Of a stretch of 64,000 nucleotides of DNA, positions 1 to 8,287 are shown piece by piece (position 1 is the stretch's first letter; each line of letters opens with the position of its first letter). The stretch is from contig NZ_JACIGE010000001.1 in the NCBI RefSeq assembly GCF_014197755.1, positions 124,001 to 188,000 of the forward strand, given 5' to 3'. The position numbers and the translations under genes are program-made. Source of the DNA: Rhodocyclus tenuis (GTDB taxonomy: Bacteria > Pseudomonadota > Gammaproteobacteria > Burkholderiales > Rhodocyclaceae). The notes beneath the pieces were generated by a model. That model was not told the origin of the DNA and did not search any database. It was given only the letters and a program-made list of their open reading frames with translations.

Positions 1-832
1 TGTCGGCGGGCAAGGGGCCGATCAGGTCGAGGCCTTCGGCACGCAAGGCAGCGAGCGTCGGCGTGATCACCTCGATCTCCTCGCGGCCGAGGCAGCCGTC
101 CTCGCCTGCGTGCGGGTTGAGTCCGGCGACGAGGATGCGCGGGTGCTCGATGCCGTACTTGGCGACCATGTCGGCGGCGATGATGCGCAGCGTCGTCGCC
201 AGCGATTCGCGCGTGATCGCTGCCGGAACGTCCTTGAGCGGCAGGTGCGTCGTCGCCAGCGCGACGCGCAGGCCGCCGCCGGCGAGCATCATCACCACGC
301 GCGGCACGCCGCAGGCGTCGGCGAGGTACTCAGTATGGCCGGTGAAGGGAACGCCGGCGGCGTTGATCACCGCCTTGTGCACCGGCGCGGTGACCATCGC
401 GGCGAACTCGGGCGACTGACGGTCACTGCCGCGACAGCCGGCGAGCGCGCGGTCGAGCAGCGCCAGCACGTAGCGCGCATTGGCCGGATCGAGCCGGCCG
501 GCGGTCGCCGGCGCCGCCAGCGGTAGCGACAGCACATCGAGCACGCCAGGCAGTGGTGGTGGCAGATGGCCGCTAGCCGCAGGCCACTCGCGCAGCAGGC
601 CGGCAAAGCCGGTCTGCGCCGCGCGTCCGGCGAGCAGCGCCCGATCACATAGGACGACCACGCGCGCGCCACAATCGCGCGCCCAGTCGCGCTCGGCCAG
701 GCGCAGGCACAGCTCGGGGCCGACGCCGGCCGGCTCGCCCGAAGTGACGGCAATCAGAGGCAGCGCGTCAGGCAGCAACACACGCGGCGACCCGGCTTCG
801 CGCGCGGCGGCACTGGCAGCGGAGTCGGGCAT
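1..832 (-). CDS. pdxA: 4-hydroxythreonine-4-phosphate dehydrogenase PdxA (3' end cut by window edge)
   Basis: NAD-dependent oxidation of 4-phosphohydroxy-L-threonine in cytoplasmic pyridoxal phosphate synthesis. About 277 residues are visible. The N-terminal GEPAGVGPE stretch (about residue 32) and TAPVHKAVI (about residue 145) are PdxA hallmarks. The three metal-binding histidines of the family are present, in GHTEYLA, TTHLPL and NPHAGEDG. The ATG lies 3 bases after the surA stop, so the gene is the downstream member of an lptD-surA-pdxA operon, an arrangement also known in enterobacteria. The C-terminus lies beyond the left edge. Identification is firm; only the missing end is uncertain. 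Confidence 0.93.
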   Translation of the reverse strand, partial: MPDSAASAAAREAGSPRVLLPDALPLIAVTSGEPAGVGPELCLRLAERDWARDCGARVVVLCDRALLAGRAAQTGFAGLLREWPAASGHLPPPLPGVLDVLSLPLAAPATAGRLDPANARYVLALLDRALAGCRGSDRQSPEFAAMVTAPVHKAVINAAGVPFTGHTEYLADACGVPRVVMMLAGGGLRVALATTHLPLKDVPAAITRESLATTLRIIAADMVAKYGIEHPRILVAGLNPHAGEDGCLGREEIEVITPTLAALRAEGLDLIGPLPAD

Positions 833-835
833 CGC

Positions 836-2167
836 CTAGCGCTCTTCCAGACGCAGTTCGACGTAGGCGCGATCGCGCGCCTGACGCAGCCAGTCCTGAT
901 AGGCCTCGTCGAACTTGCGTTCGCGCAATGCCTGCCGCGCCGCCATGCGCTGGCGGTCGCTGGAAACGTCCTGCACGCGCCGCTCCTGCACCTCGATCAG
1001 GTGGAATCCGAAAGGCGACTGCACCGGCTGGCTGAGCTGGCCTGGCGCCAGTTCGTTCATCGCGCGCTCGAATTCGGGAACGGTATCGCCGGGATAGATC
1101 CAGCCGAGGTCGCCGCCCTTCGGCGCCGAGCCGTCCTGCGAATAGAGCCGCGCCAGTTCGGCAAAATTGCCACCGTTGAGCAGCCGCTCGCGCAAGCCTT
1201 CGAGCTTGTGCCGCGCCTCGGATTCGGAAACGACCTCATTGACCTTGATCAGGATGTGGCGAACGCGCGTCTGCTGCACCGCCGGCACCTCGGCACCGCC
1301 GCGTCGGGCGACGAGCTTGACGAGGTGGAAGCCGTTCGAGCTGCGCAGCAGCGCCGAAGTCTCGCCGGCTTTCAACTGCGTCGCCGACTCGGCAAAAATC
1401 GCCGGCATTCGGTCGAGTGCGCGCCAGCCAAGATCGCCGCCGGTGAGACCATCGGGCGCGTCGGAATAGGCGGCGGCAAGCTGGGCGAAATCCTCGCCCT
1501 TCTTCAGTCGCTCGAGCACCTGTTCGGCGCGTGCCTTGAGCCTCTGGATCTGCTCCGGACTCGCCGCTTCCGGTGAGCGGAAGAGGATGTGCGCCAGACG
1601 GAATTCCTCGGTCTGCCCACGCTGCGAAGCATCGCCGGCGAGGTAGTTGTCGATTTCGCCTTCGGAAACGGCGATCTTGTTCTCGACTTCGCGCTCGCGC
1701 ACGCGGGCGATGGTGATTTCCTCGCGGATTTCCTCACGGAAACGCGCGAAAGCGATGCCGTCGCGCGCCAGTGTCTCGCGGAACTGCGCCAGTGACATGC
1801 GGTTGTTGGCGGCGATGCGCTGCAAGGCCTGATCGAGCTGCGCATCGTCGATGCGCAAGCCGGTGTCGCGCGCGTACTGCAACTGGATGCGGTCCATCAC
1901 CATGCGTTCGAGCATTTGCCGCAGCAGCACCTCCTGCGGCGGCAACGGCGTCCCTTGTCGCCTGAGCTGGCCCTGCGCCGAATCGAGGCGCGCGCGCAAC
2001 TCGTTGAGCGTGATCACCTCGTCGTTGACCACGGCAACGATGCGGTCGGCCATCGCCGGTTCGGCTCGCGGCGCGGCAAAGGCGGTCGGCGCCTGGCAGA
2101 GGACGGCCGCGCCAAGAACGGCAGCGAGAAATGCCCGCAGGGGACGGAAATGGCGGGGAGCGTTCAT
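836..2167 (-). CDS. surA: periplasmic chaperone / peptidyl-prolyl isomerase SurA
   Basis: Chaperone that carries unfolded outer-membrane proteins through the periplasm to the BAM complex. The 443-residue product starts with a signal peptide ending near AFA (about residue 31). The SurA N-terminal domain follows (DRIVAVVNDEVIT, about 40-180). Two parvulin PPIase domains come next, at about 187-290 (AHILFRSPEA ... GGDLGW) and about 300-400 (VRHILIKVNE ... GGDLGWIYPGD). A short C-terminal helix closes the protein. Length and domain order are those of typical SurA. It lies 10 bases downstream of lptD, whose product is a known SurA client, and just upstream of pdxA. Confidence 0.96.
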   Translation of the reverse strand: MNAPRHFRPLRAFLAAVLGAAVLCQAPTAFAAPRAEPAMADRIVAVVNDEVITLNELRARLDSAQGQLRRQGTPLPPQEVLLRQMLERMVMDRIQLQYARDTGLRIDDAQLDQALQRIAANNRMSLAQFRETLARDGIAFARFREEIREEITIARVREREVENKIAVSEGEIDNYLAGDASQRGQTEEFRLAHILFRSPEAASPEQIQRLKARAEQVLERLKKGEDFAQLAAAYSDAPDGLTGGDLGWRALDRMPAIFAESATQLKAGETSALLRSSNGFHLVKLVARRGGAEVPAVQQTRVRHILIKVNEVVSESEARHKLEGLRERLLNGGNFAELARLYSQDGSAPKGGDLGWIYPGDTVPEFERAMNELAPGQLSQPVQSPFGFHLIEVQERRVQDVSSDRQRMAARQALRERKFDEAYQDWLRQARDRAYVELRLEER

Positions 2168-2177
2168 GCAGTCTTCC

Positions 2178-5100
2178 TCATTGACCGAAAACGGGGTCGG
2201 CGGTCGGCTGATTGATCAGGCCATAGCCCTGGATGTTGCGCTTGAGAACGTCGAGCGGATTGGAACCGATGCGTGAGAAATCGTTGAGTTCGAGCTGCAC
2301 GAAGAAGGAAGACGACGCCGTCCCCGACGTCGTCGCCAGGCGCTGGCCAACAACGCGCAGCACCCAGCAGCCGCCGTTATACTCGAAACCGGCAATGTTC
2401 TGGATCGGCTGCTGGTCCTTCAGCGAGTAGTTCATGCGGCCGACGGCATACCAGCCGCCGCCGATCGGCCACTGCCCGGAGAAATCGACCTGCTTGATCT
2501 GGTCGCGGTTGAAGCGGTAGGCGGCGTTGAAAACCTTGCCCGGCTCGGGCAGGTAGCGCCCGCCGAGCGTCATCCGCTCGCTGCGCGCCTGCTCGACGTT
2601 GTACTGCATCGCCGCGTCGGCATAAATCTTCGGCCCGACCTCACCCGAGACGGCGGCAAGCAGGTCGGACTTGGTCCAGATGCGTTTTTCACCGTCGGTG
2701 TTATTGAGCGTCACCTGCTGGCTGCTGAAGTAGTAGCGCTGGCCAAGCATCGCGCGTATCACTTCGCGTCCGCTGTCCGGCGCGATCAGGCGCGAAGTAA
2801 GAGCCGCGGTCAGCTGGTTGGCGTCGTTGAAGCGATCCTGCCCGGTAAACTGGTTTTCGGCGAAGATCTGCGCGAAATTGAAGTCGGCGAGCGCGCTGTC
2901 GAACAGCGGAATCTTGCTCTGGTCCTGATAGGGAACATTCAGGTAGAAGAGTCGCGGCTCGAGCGTCTGCGTAAAGTTCTTGCCCAGCCAGTCGAGCGGA
3001 CGCTCGAAAGTCATGCCGGCATCGACCGAGAAGACCGGCAGCGTGCGGTTGATCGAATCGGGCACGTCGGCGCCCTGCCGCGTCAGCGACCAACTGGTTG
3101 CGTGCACGCCGATCTTCGGCGTCACGTACCAGCCGGGCTGGATGAAAGGCAGCGCGACCTGCGGGTAGACGACCAGACGTTTTGCCTCGGGCTTCGTCGG
3201 ATCGGCATTCGAGAACGCGGTGTACTGGCCGAACAGCGAACTGTCGGTGTTGTACCAGTCGGGCTTGCGTGCGTTGAAAGTGACTTGCGGAACAAGGTTG
3301 TACGGCCGCGTCACGCTAACCGTCGGATCAGGCTGCAGTGTCTGGTAAGACTGCACGTTGAGCGTCGTCGTCCACCAGCCGCTCGGCGCCCAGGTGAGCA
3401 TGCCCTGACGCAGCAGTTGCGTTTGCGAGGTGCTGCCAATGCGGCTGGAAAGATCCGTGTAGTAGTTGTCGTCGGAAACACGGTTGTAATTGATCATGCC
3501 CGAGAGGCCCGGCGCCAGCGCTTGCGTGTGCATCAATGACAGACCGTAGCGGTTCTCGTTGCGCATCATGTCGTTCGGCAGCAGCTCCAGCCGAGCCTGA
3601 CCCAAATAGCTCGTATCGAGGTAGCGGAACTCGCTGTTCACCTGCAGACCGCGCTTGCTCAGCACGCGCGGCGAGATCGTCGCGTCCATGTTCGGCGCGA
3701 TGTTCCAGTAATACGGGACGGTGAAATCAAAACCACCTTGGCTCGTGGAACCGAAGGTCGGCGCGAGAAAGCCTGACTTGCGCTGGTTGTTGAGCGAGAA
3801 GGTCAGCCAGGGCGAATAGAGGATCGGCACGTCCTTGAAATACACCCTGCCGTGGCGACCTTCTCCCACCTCGCGGTCGTAGTCGAGCTTCATCTCGCTG
3901 GCTTGCGCGTACCAGGAGTCGTTGCCCGCCTTGCAGGTGGTGTAGGTGCCGTCGGTGATGCGGATCTGGTTCTCGCCTTCGAAGTCGATGCGCTCCGCTT
4001 CGCCACGCCCCTCAACGGCAGCGCGGGGCCCAAGCGAACCAAGTGATGGCGTGAACGCATCGAAGTTCTCGGATGTCGCGTAAGCCGAAGGAACGAGCGG
4101 ACCCGAGCTCCCGTAGGATCTCTTGTAAGACCCTGTTTCGGTGCCTCCTGTCGTCGCCGTAAAGAAAGCATTGCCACCACCGAGAGTACTTCCTCCGTTT
4201 GCCAAAGGAGAGGAGGCCGACGCTCCAAGCGTGGGCGTGCCAAGAAGTTTCGGCTGCCGCTTCAAGGTGTAGGCCGGCTGTTCGAAAAAGCCGACCTGAT
4301 CCTGCAGACGCAGGCGCATGTGCGGACCGCTGATGACGTCGTCGCCCTGCAGCAGCAGAACATCGCCACTGGCGTCAATCTCGTCGTTGATCGGCCAGTA
4401 GGTCAGCTGATCGGCGTTGACCACGGTGCCAACCTTGCGCAACTCGGCGTCGCCCTCGGCGACCATCTCGGTCTCGGCCTGGCCATACATGCGCTCGGCA
4501 GTCAGGAATACCGGACGCGGCTCGTCGCTCTTTGCCAGTGGCGTCAGGCGCTTGGCCGGGCGCAATGCCAGCGGCGGCAGATCGTCGGGCACTTCCTCCT
4601 CGTCGCGCGGCCCGGTTGCCGGCACCAGGGGCGGCAGGAGTTCTTGCGTCGGCGCCAGCGACGGCCGTTCGCTGCCGGTACCGGTAATCGCCGGCAGCGG
4701 CGTCGGTGACGGCATGCCGCCCGTGCTCGCCGACGGATAGCGCAGCGACGAAGCGCTGATCGACTGCGGCGAGCGATACGGACCGGCGACCATTTCAGCG
4801 CGTGGCTCGGGCTGCGCCGGTGCCGGTGCCGGGGTGCCGATCGCCTCTCCCGGCTTGCCCAGCTCCCACTTGAACCAGAAGAAGAAGATGTTGCCGGCGC
4901 CCTTTTTGCCAGGCATGAAGGCGGTTTCGACGCTGAGGTTCTTGTAGCCAAGCGACGCGATCGGCAGCACGCCAGGAAAAGGCACGTAGCCAAACACGTC
5001 GGAACGCGACATCAGGAAAGCCGTATAGCCGAGCCCGAGGCGTACATCGTCGACCGGTCGCCAGAAGGTCTTCCAGCCGTAACCGGCCATGTACTGCGGT

Positions 5101-6155
5101 TTGAAGTGCGAGTCCTGGAAAGCCATCGTGTAAATGCCTTCCCAGTTGCCCTTCTCGTTGTACAGGCCGCGACCGATACCGAAACCGAGAGGTTTTTCCT
5201 GATAGCCGGCGATCTGCTCCTGCGTATAGGAACTGCGCAGGTGATAGGTGTGGAAAGGCAGGTAGAACTCGAGCGTGCCGACGTCCCAGACGTTCTTCAG
5301 CGGCTTCCACACCGGGTCGTACCAGGATCCGGAGGCGGGCGCACCGGCCTCGCTGGCAGCAGCCCGTGCCGTCGCGCCGGTAGCGCGCGCACGGCGCGAG
5401 CTTGTTGCAGGCCGGGAACTCGCACGCGCGTCGCCGGCTACCGCAGTTGCCACAGGCGGAGCACCGCCGCCATCGCTGACGTACGCGACCGACGCAGGAA
5501 GTCCGAGCAGCGCAGGATCGACGCGCAAGGGCGCCATCGAAGACGGCGCAGCGCCGGCAACACGCGGCGTTCCCGTGCTGGCAACACTGGCCGAACGCGG
5601 CACCGAATACTCGCGGCTGCGTTCGGCCGGGCGAACTGCCGCAGCTGCGCTCGCAACCGGCGCAGCCAGCGCCGGCGCGACGACCACTGGCGCCACTGGC
5701 AGCGGCCTGTCCTGGCTTGACCGGTCGGCGCTGGCTGCATCCTCCGCGCGCGGCGGACGCACAGGCAGCACGACAGGTCCCGGCTCGCCCGCAGGTACGG
5801 CGGCAGCTGACGGAATGGCGCCCGGTGAGGCACGGCGCGCGACGGCCTTGGTCGCCGAACGTCCCGTATCCGCTGACACGTCGCCGGTGCCGGCAGCCGA
5901 TCCGGCGCTGCTCCCGGCAACGTTCGCCGCCGCACCGCTACGCTCTTCGACCGCCGGCGCCTGCACCGGCTTGACTTCGGCGCGCGGCGCTGGCTTGACC
6001 GGCTCGGGTGCCGGCAGACCGAGCAAGGTCGGATCGACGCGTAACGGCGTCAGCCCCTGCGCCGCGAGCGGCGTGGCAAAACCACCGACCACCGCGCCGG
6101 AGAAGGCACAGCAGACGAAGATCGCCATCGGTCTGGCGCGAAAGGGAAGAGTCAT
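2178..6155 (-). CDS. lptD: PagP-LptD fusion: lipid A palmitoyltransferase domain joined to LPS-assembly protein LptD
   Basis: LptD forms the outer-membrane beta-barrel that inserts lipopolysaccharide. Here it is 1325 residues rather than about 780. Order: signal peptide (1 to about 30); Pro/Ala-rich linker (about 31-275) with two LRVDPxLLGLP motifs near residues 35 and 207; a full PagP-like domain (about 277-430); a second linker (about 431-545); then a complete LptD (about 546-1325; periplasmic domain, then barrel). The PagP part shows YNEKGNWEGIYTMAF, AGYGWKTFWRPVDD and LGLGYTAF; the catalytic trio of E. coli PagP (His33, Asp76, Ser77) corresponds to His305, Asp348 and Ser349. The frame is open throughout. 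The chosen ATG at 6155 gives a good signal peptide; an upstream in-frame region to 6467 does not look coding. Only two cysteines are visible after the signal peptide, in TTCKAG and GGCWVL. Regulation probably comes from the divergent intergenic region shared with amgK. Confidence 0.93.
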   Translation of the reverse strand: MTLPFRARPMAIFVCCAFSGAVVGGFATPLAAQGLTPLRVDPTLLGLPAPEPVKPAPRAEVKPVQAPAVEERSGAAANVAGSSAGSAAGTGDVSADTGRSATKAVARRASPGAIPSAAAVPAGEPGPVVLPVRPPRAEDAASADRSSQDRPLPVAPVVVAPALAAPVASAAAAVRPAERSREYSVPRSASVASTGTPRVAGAAPSSMAPLRVDPALLGLPASVAYVSDGGGAPPVATAVAGDARASSRPATSSRRARATGATARAAASEAGAPASGSWYDPVWKPLKNVWDVGTLEFYLPFHTYHLRSSYTQEQIAGYQEKPLGFGIGRGLYNEKGNWEGIYTMAFQDSHFKPQYMAGYGWKTFWRPVDDVRLGLGYTAFLMSRSDVFGYVPFPGVLPIASLGYKNLSVETAFMPGKKGAGNIFFFWFKWELGKPGEAIGTPAPAPAQPEPRAEMVAGPYRSPQSISASSLRYPSASTGGMPSPTPLPAITGTGSERPSLAPTQELLPPLVPATGPRDEEEVPDDLPPLALRPAKRLTPLAKSDEPRPVFLTAERMYGQAETEMVAEGDAELRKVGTVVNADQLTYWPINDEIDASGDVLLLQGDDVISGPHMRLRLQDQVGFFEQPAYTLKRQPKLLGTPTLGASASSPLANGGSTLGGGNAFFTATTGGTETGSYKRSYGSSGPLVPSAYATSENFDAFTPSLGSLGPRAAVEGRGEAERIDFEGENQIRITDGTYTTCKAGNDSWYAQASEMKLDYDREVGEGRHGRVYFKDVPILYSPWLTFSLNNQRKSGFLAPTFGSTSQGGFDFTVPYYWNIAPNMDATISPRVLSKRGLQVNSEFRYLDTSYLGQARLELLPNDMMRNENRYGLSLMHTQALAPGLSGMINYNRVSDDNYYTDLSSRIGSTSQTQLLRQGMLTWAPSGWWTTTLNVQSYQTLQPDPTVSVTRPYNLVPQVTFNARKPDWYNTDSSLFGQYTAFSNADPTKPEAKRLVVYPQVALPFIQPGWYVTPKIGVHATSWSLTRQGADVPDSINRTLPVFSVDAGMTFERPLDWLGKNFTQTLEPRLFYLNVPYQDQSKIPLFDSALADFNFAQIFAENQFTGQDRFNDANQLTAALTSRLIAPDSGREVIRAMLGQRYYFSSQQVTLNNTDGEKRIWTKSDLLAAVSGEVGPKIYADAAMQYNVEQARSERMTLGGRYLPEPGKVFNAAYRFNRDQIKQVDFSGQWPIGGGWYAVGRMNYSLKDQQPIQNIAGFEYNGGCWVLRVVGQRLATTSGTASSSFFVQLELNDFSRIGSNPLDVLKRNIQGYGLINQPTADPVFGQ

Positions 6156-6393
6156 CCGGAAATTCCGCCGTTCTGGGTGGGCAGGAAGCGTGTCGGCAGT
6201 AGGGGACAGGGAACTGTAGCCTCGAAAGCACCTGCCGGCGGCGGCCAGCCAAGCAGGTGTAAAATCGGCGCATTTTAGCATCATCAAAGCGCTTGATCCG
6301 GCCGCGCCAGCTGGCATTCCGTGACATTTTGCGACGCTGCGCCAACGCCCGCCCGAAGCAAGCACGATGCGCCCGCCTTTCCGGAGAAACCCG
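6156..6393. promoter_or_regulatory. divergent promoter region between lptD and amgK
   Basis: These 238 bases separate two divergent operons and hold no convincing gene. The stretch contains a perfect inverted repeat TAAAAT-N6-ATTTTA at 6260-6277, in an A/T-rich island that could supply -10 elements in either direction. A GGAGA ribosome-binding site at 6383-6387 precedes the amgK ATG at 6394 and favours that start over the ATG at 6367. The promoters themselves are inferred, not demonstrated. Confidence 0.45.
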
Positions 6394-7461
6394 ATGAGCC
6401 AGCCAACGCAGGACAAGGCCGAGATTTTGTCCGCAAACCCCGCCACCGATGTGCGCAGCCAGACCATGCACGCCTGGCTTGCAGCGCAGCTTGCTGGCGA
6501 GGACTGGCAGATCGCGCCGGCTTCGGCCGACGCCAGCTTCCGCCGCTACTTCCGCGTCAACCTGCCCGACGGGACGACGCGCATCGTCATGGACGCGCCG
6601 CCGCCGCAGGAAGACTGCCGGCCCTTCCTCGACATCGGCGCGCTGTTCCGCGCCGCCGGCGCCAACACGCCCGAGGTTTTCGCCGCCGATGTCGAACAAG
6701 GTTTCCTGCTGCTCGCCGACCTGGGTCAATGCACCTATCTCGACGCGCTCAGCGTCGAGCCGGCGGCGGCGCCGGTGCTTTACGGCGAGGCGCGCGCGGC
6801 GCTGATCGCCATCCAGCGCGCCAGCCGCCCCGGCGTGCTGCCGGCCTACGACCGCGAACTGCTGGCACGCGAACTGGCGCTGTTCCCCGACTGGTATCTG
6901 GCCCGCCACCTCGGCATCACGCTCGACGCCACGCAGCAGCAAGCGCTCGCCGGCGCTTTCGCCACGCTGCTCGACTGCGCGCTGGCGCAGCCGCAGGTGT
7001 TCGTGCATCGCGACTATCACTCGCGCAACCTGATGGTCTCCGGCGACGCCTTCCCGGCCTCGCCCGGCGTGCTCGACTTCCAGGACGCCGTTTTCGGCCC
7101 GGCCAGCTACGACGTCGTTTCGCTGTTCCGCGACGCCTACATCGACTGGGACGAAGAGCAGGAGCTCGACTTCGTCATCCGCTACTGGGAGGAAGCGCGC
7201 CGCGCCGGCCTGCCGCTGCCCGCCGAATTCCACGAGTTCTACCGCGACTACGAGTGGATGGGCGCGCAGCGCCAGCTCAAGGTGCTCGGCATCTTCGCCC
7301 GCCTCAATTACCGCGACGGCAAGGACGGCTACCTGAAGGACATGCCGCGCGTTGCCGCCTACCTGCGCCGCGCCTGCGAGCGTTACCGCGAACTGCTGCC
7401 GCTGGCGCGCCTGCTCGACGTGATCGAGAACCGGCAGACGGTGCTCGGCTTCCACGTCTGA
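6394..7461 (+). CDS. amgK: N-acetylmuramate/N-acetylglucosamine 1-kinase AmgK
   Basis: Sugar kinase of the anabolic peptidoglycan-recycling route: it phosphorylates recovered MurNAc at the anomeric position for MurU. The 355-residue product has the aminoglycoside-phosphotransferase fold. The catalytic loop is HRDYHSRN (about residue 204) and the metal-binding motif is LDFQDAVFGP (about 229). Start at 6394 is chosen for its GGAGA site. The stop overlaps the murU start by one base (TGATG), implying translational coupling. The pairing with murU and the divergent position opposite lptD match the Pseudomonas arrangement, which supports the specific name over a generic phosphotransferase. Confidence 0.88.
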   Translation: MSQPTQDKAEILSANPATDVRSQTMHAWLAAQLAGEDWQIAPASADASFRRYFRVNLPDGTTRIVMDAPPPQEDCRPFLDIGALFRAAGANTPEVFAADVEQGFLLLADLGQCTYLDALSVEPAAAPVLYGEARAALIAIQRASRPGVLPAYDRELLARELALFPDWYLARHLGITLDATQQQALAGAFATLLDCALAQPQVFVHRDYHSRNLMVSGDAFPASPGVLDFQDAVFGPASYDVVSLFRDAYIDWDEEQELDFVIRYWEEARRAGLPLPAEFHEFYRDYEWMGAQRQLKVLGIFARLNYRDGKDGYLKDMPRVAAYLRRACERYRELLPLARLLDVIENRQTVLGFHV

Positions 7462-8234
7462 TGAAGACGCTGATCTTCGCCGCCGGCCGCGGCGAGCGCA
7501 TGCGCCCGCTCACCGACACGACGCCGAAGCCGCTGCTCGTCGCCGGTGGCAAGCCGCTGATCGTCTGGCATCTAGAACGGCTGGCCGCTGCCGGCCTGAC
7601 CGAAGTGGTGATCAACTGCGCGCATCTCGCCGACAAGCTTGAGGCGGCGCTCGGCGATGGCAGCGCCTTCGGCGTCGCCATCCGCTGGTCGCGCGAACCG
7701 GCAGGCGCGCTCGAAACCGCAGGCGGCATCGCCTGGGCGCTGCCGCTGCTCGGTGCAGAACCCTTTCTCGTGATCAACGGCGACGTCTGGTGCGACTGGG
7801 ACGTCGCCCGGGCGCCGGCGATCGGCAACGCGCTCGCCACGCGTGGCCACGACGCACATCTGCTCATGGTCGACAACCCGCAGCAGCATCCGGGCGGCGA
7901 TTTCTTGCTTGCTGACAAGGCGCTGCGTTTTGCGAGGGATGCCGCGCCGACGCTGCGCGCGAGCGACCGGGGAACAACTGCGGAGACACTTCTGCCAGCA
8001 GCGCCCGGAACGCTCACCTACGCCGGCATCGGCGTCTTCTCGCCGGCACTGGTCAGCGGTGTCGAACGCGGCGCGGTGATGAAGTTGCGGCCGCTGCTCG
8101 ACGCCGCCATCGCTGCCGGCCGGCTCGGCGGGGAACGCCACACCGGCCGCTGGGTCGACGTGGGGACACCCGAACGCCTGGCCGAACTCGACCGCGCGCT
8201 GCGCACTTCACTGGCCTCCGCAGCCGGCGCTTGA
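7461..8234 (+). CDS. murU: N-acetylmuramate alpha-1-phosphate uridylyltransferase MurU
   Basis: Converts MurNAc-1-phosphate and UTP to UDP-MurNAc, returning recycled wall sugar to peptidoglycan synthesis and bypassing the fosfomycin-sensitive MurA step. The 257-residue protein is a single nucleotidyltransferase domain. The N-terminal signature is AAGRGERMRPLTDTTPKPLL, with a metal-binding Asp in VINGDVWCDW (about residue 110) and WVDVGTPERL near the end. Length matches MurU (about 225-260 residues), and it lacks the C-terminal repeat domain of GlmU. It overlaps amgK by one base and pepP follows directly. Confidence 0.9.
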   Translation: MKTLIFAAGRGERMRPLTDTTPKPLLVAGGKPLIVWHLERLAAAGLTEVVINCAHLADKLEAALGDGSAFGVAIRWSREPAGALETAGGIAWALPLLGAEPFLVINGDVWCDWDVARAPAIGNALATRGHDAHLLMVDNPQQHPGGDFLLADKALRFARDAAPTLRASDRGTTAETLLPAAPGTLTYAGIGVFSPALVSGVERGAVMKLRPLLDAAIAAGRLGGERHTGRWVDVGTPERLAELDRALRTSLASAAGA

Positions 8235-8287
8235 GCCGCACCCAGCCAGCACTTCTCCCGCCCTGCCCCGCCGGAAAACACGCGCCA

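Noticed and set aside
6156-6467. Upstream extension of the lptD frame to 6467
   Set aside because: It would put about 104 residues before a good signal peptide, overlap the divergent amgK start, and contains no recognisable domain. The ATG at 6155 directly precedes the signal peptide.
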